A stretch of DNA of 64,000 nucleotides, from positions 4,524,882 through 4,588,881 of the forward strand of contig CM020618.1 in the NCBI GenBank assembly GCA_009829735.1, read 5' to 3'. Numbering within the stretch: the stretch's first letter is position 1; each line of letters begins with the position of its first letter. Made by a program: the position numbers and the translations under genes. Shown here piece after piece: positions 32,041 to 41,931 of the stretch. The notes under the pieces are model-generated. The model made no database searches, was not told the origin of the DNA, and was given only the letters and a program-made list of their open reading frames with translations. Source of the DNA: Pyropia yezoensis. Taxonomy: Eukaryota > Rhodophyta > Bangiophyceae > Bangiales > Bangiaceae.

Positions 32041-34378
32041 AGCCGCCATCGCCGCCGCCACCAGCCCCTTCGTCATCCGCCTCGCAATCCTCCCCCTCCA
32101 GGTCTACTACCCGCCGCACGCGGGCGGGTGGCCGCGTCAGTGCGTTTGCCGTCCCCACCGCCGCTGCCGCCGCCGCCGCCGCCGCCGATGCTGCCGCCAC
32201 CGCATCCCCGCCATGCAAATCCTCGTCGCGCGCCACGCGGAGGTGCGCCGGCCGCCCCCACCATGCGGTTGCGGCGGTGGACACGCCCCCCACCCCCACC
32301 CCTACCGTCATCGCCGGCGCATCTGCCGTTGCGGCTGCTGCGGCCGCTGGGGCCACCGCCAGCGTGCTGTGGCTGCTGGCGTTGCTGCCGCCGCCGCCGT
32401 CGTCGCCGCCCCCACGGGACCCCACTCCAGGCGCCCACCCCACCCAGGCGCCAACGCCGGCACCAGCAGCACCACCACCGCTGTTGCTGCTGCCGCTGCT
32501 GCTGCTGCTGCCGCTGCCACTGTCGGCAACGGCGGTGGGGCCTCGCCGCGGCCGCCGCCGGGGGGGCTCGCTCGCCCGCCGCCGCGGCCGCCGCCGCGGC
32601 TGCCGCTGCCGACGGTGTGGCCGGCTGGGCCGGCCGCCCGGCGCGGCCACCGCCACTGGAGAGATGGGGGGGGGTGGTGCCACCAGCGGAAGTGCCGGGG
32701 GGACGGGCACTCTGGGTAGGCGGTGCCCCACAGCCGCCGACGTGGTCGCCGCCGCTGCCGCCGCAGACGCCGTCGCCTCAGCGGGTGCCGCTTCCTCGTC
32801 TTGAGCGGCAGCGCTGCCTGCCGCGGCCTCCATGGCCTCTATGGCAGCGGCCGCGGCTGCAGCGGCGGTGCTGCCGCCGCTGCCGCCCGCACCGGTGGGC
32901 GGCCACCCCCCCCCACCCCCCCCGTCACCCCCACCGCCTTCCCCTCCCCCACCCAGCCGTCCGCCCATTGCCGGCGACACGGGGGGCGTCGACTCGTCCG
33001 AGCCGCCGCCGCCGCCGTCGCGGCTGGCGGTCGTCGGGGAACCCCCCGTGGACGGCGGCGTCACGTCCGATACCCCATACCCGCCGGCAGCGGCGGTCGA
33101 CGAGCGGCCGCCGCCGCCGCCACTGCCGCCACAGTGACCGCCGTCTCCGCTGGTGCCGCCACAGCTGCCGCCACAGTGGCTCCCGCCACCCGCGCTGGCG
33201 CGACAGTGGCTGCTGCCGCCTCCACCGCCGCCGTCGTCGTCGCCGCTGCCGCTGCCGCCGCTACCACCACCGCTGGCGCCTCTGCTGTCGCCGCGGCGGA
33301 AGGGGGAGAGGCGCGCCAGCTCCCCGTACATGTCTGCCATGTCCAGCGCACCCCGGTCATTGCAGCCCTGGCTTTCACGCTTTGGGGTGGGGGGGAGCGA
33401 GGGGGTGTCACCCCCGCCACCGGGGGATCCCGCCGACCTGGAGGGGGAGGGGGTCACCCCCGCCCTGTGGGGGGTGGCCCGTGCCGCCCATCCGCCCGTA
33501 GGCGACGGTGGTGGGAAGCCGTCGTACGGAGGGTCGTGGCCCTGTCGCCCGCCATCGACCGCATCAGCGTCGTCGGCGGCGGCGGGGGCGTCCACGTCCG
33601 CCTCCTCCCACGTCATGCTGCGGCCGCCACAGGCGGCGTCCTCGGTCTTGGGAGGAGTTGCCGTGGCACCCCGCCACCCCCCCCTCTCCCCCTGCCCTTG
33701 TGGCGGGTCCTCCCCCTCCCAGCTGCTGACCGTTGTCCTCGCGGCCGCCACGGCATCCAGCGCGTCGAGCGCCTCTTCTTCCTCCTCCTCTTCCTCCCCC
33801 TCATAGTCCTCCTCATCGTCCGCGTCGCCACCCCTCCCCCCCCAGCCGCCCCACGCGCCCTTGCCACGCAGCAGCACCCCCTCCACCACCGCCTCCCAGC
33901 TCACCGGACAGCCCGCACGGGCCAGGTAGGACCGCCAGCCCGCCGCCTCGGCGGCGGCGTCGAGAAGGCCCTTGCGCCCGTCCCGGGCGGCGGCGAGGAG
34001 CGTCGCGACCACCGCCTCTGGAGGCAGGAACACCTCCGCAGCGGCGGCGGCCGCCGCTACCGACCGGGCCGCCGGCGGGTCCGCGGCGCCCAGCGGGTAG
34101 GACCGGGGCGCCCGGTACTCCCAGTTGAGGGAATGCCCGCCGCGACGGCGGCGGCGGCGGGTGGGGAGCGGCGAAGGGGAGGGGGAGGGGGAGGGGGAGG
34201 GGGAGGGGGAGGCAGGCGGGCACGGACAGCCGGTGGCAGGGGAACGGGAGGCGCGGTTGGGTGAGGGGGAGGCGGCGGGGGAGGGGGAGGAGGGGATGGT
34301 GGAGAGCGGCGACGCCGCCGCCGGGGCCACCAGCAGGGGCTCGGGGGACGCGGCAGCCGCGACGGGGGAGGCGTCCAT
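29469..34378 (-). CDS. Very large low-complexity protein, unknown; frame break at a G run
   Basis: No family is recognised. From the Met at 34378 one frame runs to about 31164. After a run of 20 G (31144-31163, plus strand) sensible sequence continues in a second frame to the stop at 29469. Adding one base would give 1,636 aa. The most protein-like part is near the N-terminus (HSLNWEYRAPRSYPLGAA, then about 80 residues with EVFLPPEAVVATLLAAARDG). A long acidic/Ser/Gly/Pro-rich region follows, with Glu runs, poly-Ser, poly-Gly and SP/TP pairs. The C-terminal part is Ala-rich and probably helical (RAALHSGRVDAGRAARAVAL; VLRACGRDAAAVAAAARLA). The exact frame near the other long runs (30303-30330, 30549-30585 and 30637-30655) is uncertain. 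It could be a disordered regulatory or nuclear protein. Existence as a gene is likely, details are not. Confidence 0.42.
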
Positions 34379-35864
34379 GGTGTGACGGCCGCCGCGCGGC
34401 GGACGTGGCGAGCGGAGCGGGTGAGGGTGAGGGTGAGGCGTGAGAGGGAGCGGCGGGGGAAGCAAGAAGCGCGGTGGGATGACGAAAAGACAACAACGGC
34501 AACGCTGGCTGCCGTGGTGGACTGCCGCGACGGCGGCGGCGGGCGCAGGGATGGCGGCCACAAGCTGCAGTCAGGGCGGCGGCAGATGTGGCCGGGTCGC
34601 GTGGAAAGGCACCCCCCGCCCCCCCCCCCCGCGCATGCAGGGGCCGGCAGCGGGTGGTGTGAGCGGTCCGCCGCGGCGCGCGCCGTGGTGCCGTGTGGGC
34701 TCCCTCCCCTCGGCGGTAAACGGCGGGACGACGTGGCGTGGCGGGGGGGTCCACCACCGGGGGGGGGCGGGCCCCCCTGCGTGGTCCTCCTCCCCACGGC
34801 CGTCGCTGCGCATGCGGTGGTGGCGGTGGCGGGGGGGGGGGGGGGGGGGGGGGGGGGCGGACGGGTTGGTGTCTCGCCCGGAGATGGCAGCGGCTATGGA
34901 GACGCCACCAGGTCACCTTGGAGGCGCCTGTGCTGGTGGGGGGGCGGACGGGGGGGGGGGGGGCAGGGTGGGAGGCACCGCCCGGCACGGCCGTGGGATC
35001 CACGTCCACCACGGTGGGGTGTTTGAATTCTGTAGGGGTGGGGGCGGGCAGGAAGGGCTCCTGCAGCTGGCAGCGGCGCCCTTGCCATTGGGGCTGCTGG
35101 TTTGAACGGGGAGCCAGCGGCGTCGTTCAAACTGGGGCAGAGCCGCGTTGGGCTCCCCCTTTTCGCGCCACTGCCCGCCTGCAGCTAAAGTGTCTTTCTT
35201 CTCGGCAGACAGCGTGGCGCTGCGGCTCAATGTCAATCGACAGCCGGGGTCGAGATTCGCGCCAGCGCGGGGGGACGCCGCTAACGCCAGCCACTCACGG
35301 CCCACGCGCACTTTGCGTGACGACAGGGGAGCGCGCCGCGCCTCTTCGCCTTTCTGGGACGCTTTGTTGGTGGCGGCCGCCACCGGCCTCCTCCACCACA
35401 TTCTTTGAGAGGCAGCCGTGGTCAGCAGCAGCGACTGTACCCTATGAGCAAAAAGCGCTCTTTGGAAGCATTCAGGAGAGAGCGCGCCAGTTTTGGGGGT
35501 ACTATAGGCAGGGTGAGCAGGTGTGTGGGCAGTGAATGCTCGAGGAACCGACCTGCATGAGACTCAGGGGGTATCTCTTGCAGGCATGCCGCCTCAGTCT
35601 CTCAAAGGGCGATGGGATTGAGTTCATGTCGACGCTATAGCGCCGCCCCGACAGCCAGTATCGTCGCCGTGCCCGGCTCCCCCTCACTCGGTCGTATTGG
35701 ATCGGTATGGCCCCGCACTCTAGCTGCATGCTCCTGCTCAGCCGGATCGACAGCTACGTACCCGCCGACTGGACTCGTGGAGAGTACGACCTGTGGCATA
35801 TCTTGTATGGGCATGATATTTATAAATTCATATATTGGCAGTTTGCGCTCTTTGTCATCCGAAG
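34379..35864. other. Intergenic region upstream of the large hypothetical gene and tRNA-Met
   Basis: 34379-35000 is G-run rich (e.g. 34830-34857). From 35400 the composition becomes AT-richer, with an AT-rich stretch (35815-35840) just before the tRNA. No protein gene is supported. Confidence 0.5.
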
Positions 35865-35978
35865 GTCTCTGTGGCTCAGTTGGCAGAGCGTCAGTCTCAT
35901 ATGTATAGTGGTAGGCAACGGTACGCAAGCAATCTGAAGGTCGCGGGTTCGAGCGAATCGATCTCCCCGCCGGAGGCA
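35865..35978 (+). tRNA. tRNA-Met (CAT) with two apparent introns
   Basis: The arms fold as an elongator tRNA-Met. The acceptor stem GTCTCTG (35865-35871) pairs with CGGAGGC (35971-35977) including two G-T wobbles, and A73 is 35978. The D arm is GCTC/GAGC and the anticodon stem TCAGT/TCTGA, with anticodon CAT at 35898-35900. The T stem is GCGGG/CCCGC. Two stretches interrupt this. A 30-base one at 35902-35931 follows position 37, the standard eukaryotic intron site. An 11-base one (GCGAATCGATC, 35953-35963) sits inside the T loop after TTCGA; without it the loop reads TTCGATC. A TTTT pol III terminator follows at 35982-35985. Without both inserts the sequence matches eukaryotic elongator tRNA-Met closely. 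Confidence 0.82.
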
Positions 35979-36372
35979 CACTTTTGTCACACACGTGAAC
36001 AAGTGACACGCCGATATGTATCGGCACTCAATATTTTGATTCAAAAATTTCCATTTCAAAGGTTGTATGTTCATGGCAAAGTCTCATCAACGTGATGATC
36101 CCATTGGTCGATTACGTGTATCCGGTTGAACAAAGGTTGGGAGATGTCAGATCCGTCCTTGGTCTGCTTTTCCGTCACCTGGGACGGAAAATTTAACGTA
36201 CAGGAACGGCGTCGCAGCTCATGTGCGGGAGGTCGTAGCGACACTTCGCCTGCCTTGTTCCCCACCAGCGCAGGCTCTGTGTGACCACGAGGTGGACCTG
36301 CAGGCCTCTCACCCTGTTGACAGCGCGCTGCGCCTCCTGCCCCCGTGCTCCGCCGCTGTTCAACTTGTCGCC
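35979..36372. other. Intergenic region between tRNA-Met and the SET-domain gene
   Basis: It includes the tRNA terminator (TTTT at 35982-35985) and the methyltransferase leader. No gene seen. Confidence 0.5.
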
Positions 36373-37733
36373 ATGGCGTTCATTGCTGCCCCCCTGGCGC
36401 CAAGGCCCGGCGCCCCCATTGCAGCCGCCGGCAGCGCCTGGCATGGCGCCGCCCTCCCGGCGCACCGGGCGGCCGTCTCGGCAGCGGCCGCAGCGGCGGC
36501 GAGTCGCCGCCGCCCCCCCCCCCCCCCCCCCCCTCCCCCATGCCGCCAGTAATGATGGCCACTTCCAAGAAACGCCGGTCTGGCAAGGCGCCCGCCGCCG
36601 GCGGCGGCGGCAGCCGCATCGCGGCGCGCGGCTTTGGCGGCGCCCCCGCCGCGGCGACCGGCGCACGGCCGCTGCAGTCGGGCGCCTACGCTGCGCTATC
36701 GCGGTACCTGCTGGCGGGGGCGGCGAACGTCCGGCGGGTGGCGATTGCCGACATCCCCGCGCCGGGCGGGGAGGGGCCCCCGCTGCGGGGGGTCATTGCG
36801 ACCGAGGCCATCCCGGCGGGGGCGGTCATGTGCAGTCTGCCCCGGTCGTTGGCGGTGGACCTGGGCTCGGAGGGGAAGAACCCGGGGGTGGTGGCGCTGG
36901 AACTCCTCCGCCTCATGGACGGTGCGGCGGCGGGCGGTGGCGGCGGCGGCCGTGGCCGCCCGCTGCTGGCGCCCGTCTTTGACTGCCTACCCGCCCTGGG
37001 CTCGGCCGAGGTGCTCACCCCTGACTGGTACACGGCCGAAGAGCTGGACGCCCTCGAGTACCGGCCGGTGGTGACAGAGGTGCTGGCCCGCCAGCAGCTC
37101 CTCCGGTCCACATACGAGGACGCGGTCGCCGCCGACCCCGCAGTCGCGGACCGCCTGGACCGGATGGGCGGCTACGAGCGTTACCTGTGGGCGGTCTTTA
37201 TCGTCGTCTCCCGCTCCTACACCATTGCCGAGGCGTCGGGCGCACCCCCACGAAAGTACCTCCTCCCGCTGTTTGACATGGCCAACCACCACCCCGCGTC
37301 TCCCCACACCATGTCCTGCCGTGGGGGGTCCTTCCAGCTGGTCGCGGGCGCGCCCGTGGCGGCCGGCGAGGAAATTTGTCTTGTCTATGGGGGCACCGCG
37401 CAGCTGGGCAACGACCGGCTGCTGATGGATTACGGATTTGTCAACACGGAGGACAACTTTGCGGCCGACCTCCGCGCCCTCCTCCGGGGCGCCACCCACG
37501 GGCGCACCAAGTCGCAGGCGGTCGCGGCGGTGGGCGGCGCAGCGGCCGCGGCAGAGGAGCAGCTGCTCGAGACGGTGCGGGCGGTAAAGGGCGGCTTTTC
37601 AACCACCCTCGAGGCGGACGAGGCGCGCCTGGCGGCGGGGGGGGAGGACCTGTCGCCGGCCATGCGGCAGGTGCTGTCCTTCCGGGTGGCAATGAAGCGC
37701 TGCTTGTCACAGGCTCTGAGGCCGGCAGAATGA
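36373..37733 (+). CDS. Plastid SET-domain lysine methyltransferase (Rubisco LSMT/SETD3 type); frame break at a C run
   Basis: The family methylates Lys, or His in SETD3, on plastid or cytosolic proteins using S-adenosylmethionine. Motifs in order are GVIATEAIPAGAVMCSLPRS (SET start), WYTAEELDAL and YLWAVFIVVSRSY. Then come YLLPLFDMANHHP (the NH-containing SET core), AAGEEICLVYGG and DRLLMDYGFV (catalytic Tyr region). A substrate-binding helical tail follows. The start at 36373 (gtcgccATGg) opens a plastid presequence, MAFIAAPLAPRPGAPIAAAG. That frame runs into 21 C (36513-36533), after which the SET domain is in another frame. One added base gives a continuous 453-aa protein. A shorter start at 36552 would avoid the break but lose the presequence. 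Confidence 0.83.
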
Positions 37734-38418
37734 TGGACTGGGGAGGGAGGTCGGTGGGTGGGGGGAGTATTGAGGTGCACTTGGGTGACAGGGTGGCGCA
37801 GGGTTGGATGGGGGATTTTTCGGAAGCGATGTGAGCTTCCCTAGACCGTGGGCATCGATGGGTCGGCCCATGCTTTTTGTGTCTCGGTCCAGTTTTTCAC
37901 GCCGCAGTGTGTGGCAGTCGCTTCTGTTCCGCGTTGTCGGGCGGCACTGCGCGCGGTGGGCCAGCCGTGGGGCACTGACCGCCCCATCCCGACCCGCGAT
38001 GCGCGCCCGCGTCTGTTGGGTCACAGCGCCCGCTGGCGCGGAAGAGCGAGCCGTGAGCGTTCATACGAGGCGCCCGTGCGGCGCGCCTCTGCATTTGTGT
38101 GTTCCTACCGCACCCGCAGCGCCGCGTCCCCGCCGTGACGCCGGCCGGTCCTACCTCTGAAGGAAAAATAAAAGACACTCAACGGGGCTCTGTGCGCCTC
38201 GTACAATGCAGTACATCAGACCACTGTATGTACACATACATAAGGGAGGCCCCGCGGCAGCGCGGTCGCCCCCCGCCCAACCCCCCGCCTCGCAGTGCAC
38301 CGCGTCATCAACGCGGGTGGTCGGCACACCTGGCGGGCATGACGGCGCGACTGCAAACCCCAGCGCCAAGCACCCCGTCCGCCCACACACCCCCCCACAT
38401 CTCATATAGCGCCAGCGC
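37734..38418. other. Convergent intergenic region
   Basis: Between the 3' ends of the SET-domain and endonuclease III genes. T-rich near 37810-37900; a GTATGTACACATACAT partial palindrome lies near 38224-38240. No gene seen. Confidence 0.5.
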
Positions 38419-41400
38419 TCACGCAGGGGTGGTCCCAATCTTGGCCGCACGAGACCGGCCGCTCCGGCGGGCGGGCGCGGCACCACCCCCCCTCGCCCCC
38501 GCCCCAGCCTCAGCTTCGCCGACAGCGTCTGTGGTCGCCTCGGGCGATGGTGCTGCGCCGGGTGCGGGCGGCACAGTGGCGCGCCCGCGCGGCGGCGCGC
38601 GGCGGGCGGGCACCTTGACGGCCGCCTTTCCCGCTGCCGCCTTCTCTGCTGCCGCCTTTCCTGCCGTCGCCCTGCCCGCGGCCGCCTTGCCAGCGGTCGC
38701 CTTGCCCGCCGCCAGGTGTGCCGCCGCATTGGCCGCCGCGCCGCCGCGCGCTCGCACGGAGCGGCCGCCCACCTCCGCCGGCATGCTGCCCGCGGCAGCG
38801 GCAGCGGCGCCCATCGACGCCACCGGCACCGGCACCGCCGTCGCACCGCCCTCATCCCCGTCACCACCACGGCCACGCCCGCGTACGTCGTCGTCGTCGT
38901 CGCCGGCGGCGGGACCGTCGGCGCCGTCGTCACCATCCCCACTCACGTCGTCGCGCAGGGGGGAGCCAAACACCTCCGCAGCCACCGCGGCGACATCGTC
39001 CACTGGGGCGTCCGACTCGGGCGACCCAAACACCTCTGCCGCCACCGCCTCGACGGCCGCCGCAGACGGGCCGCCGGGCGAGGCCGACGGCGGCGGCGAG
39101 CCCTCCACCACTGACGACGCGCCGCCGCCGCCAATGCTGCCGCGGTCGCCGCTGTCGCCGCAGTCGCCGCCGTCGCGGCGCGCGCGCTGCCGCCGCCCCG
39201 GCGTGTCCGCGGCGTCGGCCGGCGGCGCGCCAGCAGGCGCCGCGTCCACAGACGGCGACCGCGCCGGCAGGGGTGGCGACTTGCGTTTGCGACCACGCGC
39301 TGCGCGAGGCGCAACCGCGGCTGCGTCGGCCGCGACAGGCGCGGGCGACACGGTCGGCTCGGCCGCTGTCGTGGCTGCGGCGAGGACTCTGTCAGAGGCG
39401 GCGACGACGGCGGGTGGCGGTAATGGAGAGGCCTTGCGTCTGCGGCCACGCGCCACGCGCGGTGCGGCCGCGCCAGCGTCCGCCTCAGCGGGCGCGAGGG
39501 CGGCCGCCGGGTCGGCCGTCGCGGCGTCCGCGGCAGCAGTCGGCGGTGGCGGAGAGGCCTTGCGTCTGCGGCCACGCGCCACGCGTGGTGCGGCCGCGCC
39601 AGCATCCGCCTCAATGGGCGCGAGGGCGGCCACCGGGTCGGCCGCCGCGGCGTCCGAGGGAGCAGCCGGCGGTGGTGGAGAGGCCTTGCGTCTGCGGCCA
39701 CGCGCCGCGCGTGGCGCGGCTGCGGCTGCAGCGCCGGCGACGGCAGGCGCGGGGGCCACCGCCGGTACGACCGCCGCGGCGACCGGTGGTGGGGGAGAGG
39801 CCTTGCGCTTGCGGCCACGCGCCGCGGGAGGCGCGGCCACCGCAGCTGCAGCGTCGGCGGGCGCGGGCGCCGCCACGAGCTCCTCCCCCGCAAAGGCCGC
39901 CCCCACCTCCGCGTCCGCAACGGGTGGGGGTGGTGAGGGGGACTTGCGCCGACGCCCGCGTGTCGCGCGCGGCGGCGGCGGTGGTGCGGCCGACGCTGGC
40001 GCCTCGGCTGCCGCGGCGGCTAGTGGCTCCGCCTTGGCCCCACGCCGCGGCCGGTCTGAGGCAGCGGCGGTCGGCACCGACGCAGACGGCGGCAGCACGG
40101 TGTCCGCCACCTCGGCAGCGGCGGCAGCATCGCCGCGGCGGCTGGCGCGCGTCGCACCCCGGGCGGCGACGCGAGGGGGGGTGGCCTTGCGGGCCCGCCG
40201 AGCTGCGACGGGAGCCACCTCGACAGCACTGTCGACAGCCGCCGCGCCTCCCCCGTTGGCTTGTGCAGCCGCGTCCCCCCCGTTGGCTTTTGCAGCCGCG
40301 TCGCCCCCGTTGGCCTGAACAGCCACGTCCCCCGCATTGGCCTGCGCCGCAACAGCGTCGGCAGCAACGCCATTGACGCCCGGCCCACGGATGGCCCACG
40401 GGGCCGCGTGCTTGGCGACAGGAACAAACTTGCCGCCCCGCCGGTTGGCTGCGACCGCCTCGGCGGTGGCCGCCCACGAGCACATGGGACACGCATCCAT
40501 GTCGTGGCGGAGCGCCGGGCAGTGCTCGCGGCCAAAGAGGATCAGCCGGAGATGGAGTGCGTGCCACTCGGAGCGGTCGGGGAAGGCAGCCTTCAGTGCC
40601 TCGGACGCCTTGTCCGTATCCGTCCCCGTCGACAGACCCCACCGGTTGGAGAGGCGGAGGATGTGCGTGTCGACAGGGAACGTCGGCACCCCAAACGCCA
40701 AACACCGCACCACCGCGGCGGTCTTGTTACCAACACCGGGCAGCGCAGTGAGGGCGTCCTCATCAGACGGCACGACTCCCCCGTGGAGCTCCACAAGCTG
40801 TCGCCCGAGCCGCACGAGGGCAACCGCTTTTCCGGGCGCCAAACCCAGCGTGCGGATGTGGTCGAGCACCTCGGGGACGGTCATGGCAGCAAGCGCGGCG
40901 GGCGTGGGGGCGGCCGCAAAGAGGGTGGGCGTCACTTGGTTGACCCGCGTGTCCAGGTTGCGGGCCGACAGTAGCACGGCCACAAGCAGCGTAAAAGCGT
41001 CGGTGTGGTCTAGGAAGGACGGCGGGGGGGTTGGGTAGTGCGCCTTGAGCACCGACAGGATGAGATTGGCCTTGGCCGCCAACGCTGGGGGGCGCGTGTC
41101 CACCCCATCGGCTCCGTCTGCGGGTGGCCTCCCCTCTGCCGCCGGGAGTGTCCCCCCCCCCCCATTGGCCATACCCCCCAACGCCGGTGATGCGGGCGCG
41201 GTCGCCCCCTTGCCCCGCTTGGCAGGCGCCACTGGCGCCAGCGGCGCAGCCGTCGCCGACCGCCTGCCACCACGGCGGGGAGGCGGTGGCGGCGATGACT
41301 GTGCTGCCGCGGCCGCCTCCGCCGCCGCCTCCACCGCAGCCACCGCGTTGGCTGCCGCCGCCCTCGCCGCCTGGACCGACGGCGAGGCCGAAGTTGCCGA

Positions 41401-41931
41401 CACGGAGCGACGGCGGTCAAGCCGCTTGGTCGCCCCCGGCGTGCCGACCGCCGCGGGTGCGGCAGCCGCCGCCGCCCCGCCTGCAGGCGCCGCCACGCGC
41501 CCACCGTCCCCGACAGTGCCGTCCCCATCGCCGCTGCTGCTGACATAGCCGCCGCCGCCGCCGCTACCGCTACCAGCACCGCCATTGGCCGGCGGACCCG
41601 CTGTAGCGGTCGCAGCTACCGTCGCTGCCGCCACTCCACGCGGTCCCCTCCGGCGGGGCGCCATCCCCACCGCCCGACGCGCGACGCCCCCCCCGACCAC
41701 CACCGACGGGCCGGGCGGGGCGGCAGCCACCCAGCAGCCGCTGCTCGCCCTCGGCACGGCGGCCGCCCGGCCACCCGCCGGGCGCGCAGACGCTACGGCG
41801 CGGGCCGCCCCGGGGCGGCGCGCGGCGCCGCCGCCCGCGGGAGGGGCGGGCGCCCAGGCGGGGAGGGACCAGCGGGGGGTCGCCGCGGCAGCAGCGACGG
41901 CGGCGAAAAGGGCGCGGGTGCGGGCGAGCAT
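38419..41931 (-). CDS. NTH: Endonuclease III-type DNA glycosylase/AP lyase with a long basic repeat tail
   Basis: This base-excision-repair enzyme removes oxidised pyrimidines and nicks the strand. The HhH-GPD core lies at about residues 290-480. It has LLSARNLDTRVNQVTPTLF, then the helix-hairpin-helix LPGVGNKTAAVV with catalytic Lys403 and FPVDTHILRLSNRW with catalytic Asp421 (18 apart, as in E. coli Nth). The FeS-cluster region reads HCPALRHDMDACPMCSW: three Cys with unusual spacing and no fourth. After it come ~690 residues of tail. This holds short AANGGDAA repeats and then at least six ~41-residue repeats centred on ARGRRRKASPPPP, a basic DNA-binding-like motif. The Met at 41931 opens an organelle-type presequence (MLARTRALFAAVAAAAATPR); an upstream in-frame Met at 42198 also exists. 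1,170 aa. Confidence 0.83.
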   Translation of the reverse strand: MLARTRALFAAVAAAAATPRWSLPAWAPAPPAGGGAARRPGAARAVASARPAGGRAAAVPRASSGCWVAAAPPGPSVVVGGGVARRAVGMAPRRRGPRGVAAATVAATATAGPPANGGAGSGSGGGGGYVSSSGDGDGTVGDGGRVAAPAGGAAAAAAPAAVGTPGATKRLDRRRSVSATSASPSVQAARAAAANAVAAVEAAAEAAAAAQSSPPPPPRRGGRRSATAAPLAPVAPAKRGKGATAPASPALGGMANGGGGTLPAAEGRPPADGADGVDTRPPALAAKANLILSVLKAHYPTPPPSFLDHTDAFTLLVAVLLSARNLDTRVNQVTPTLFAAAPTPAALAAMTVPEVLDHIRTLGLAPGKAVALVRLGRQLVELHGGVVPSDEDALTALPGVGNKTAAVVRCLAFGVPTFPVDTHILRLSNRWGLSTGTDTDKASEALKAAFPDRSEWHALHLRLILFGREHCPALRHDMDACPMCSWAATAEAVAANRRGGKFVPVAKHAAPWAIRGPGVNGVAADAVAAQANAGDVAVQANGGDAAAKANGGDAAAQANGGGAAAVDSAVEVAPVAARRARKATPPRVAARGATRASRRGDAAAAAEVADTVLPPSASVPTAAASDRPRRGAKAEPLAAAAAEAPASAAPPPPPRATRGRRRKSPSPPPPVADAEVGAAFAGEELVAAPAPADAAAAVAAPPAARGRKRKASPPPPVAAAVVPAVAPAPAVAGAAAAAAPRAARGRRRKASPPPPAAPSDAAAADPVAALAPIEADAGAAAPRVARGRRRKASPPPPTAAADAATADPAAALAPAEADAGAAAPRVARGRRRKASPLPPPAVVAASDRVLAAATTAAEPTVSPAPVAADAAAVAPRAARGRKRKSPPLPARSPSVDAAPAGAPPADAADTPGRRQRARRDGGDCGDSGDRGSIGGGGASSVVEGSPPPSASPGGPSAAAVEAVAAEVFGSPESDAPVDDVAAVAAEVFGSPLRDDVSGDGDDGADGPAAGDDDDDVRGRGRGGDGDEGGATAVPVPVASMGAAAAAAGSMPAEVGGRSVRARGGAAANAAAHLAAGKATAGKAAAGRATAGKAAAEKAAAGKAAVKVPARRAPPRGRATVPPAPGAAPSPEATTDAVGEAEAGAGARGGGAAPARRSGRSRAAKIGTTPA
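39270..39980. repeat. Tandem coding repeats of the endonuclease III tail, period ~125 bp
   Basis: Blocks containing GCCTTGCGTCTGCGGCCACG recur near 39430, 39560 and 39685, with diverged copies near 39285, 39805 and 39945. Each encodes ARGR(R/K)RK followed by Ser/Pro and an Ala-rich spacer. The unequal identity suggests expansion by unequal exchange. Confidence 0.75.
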
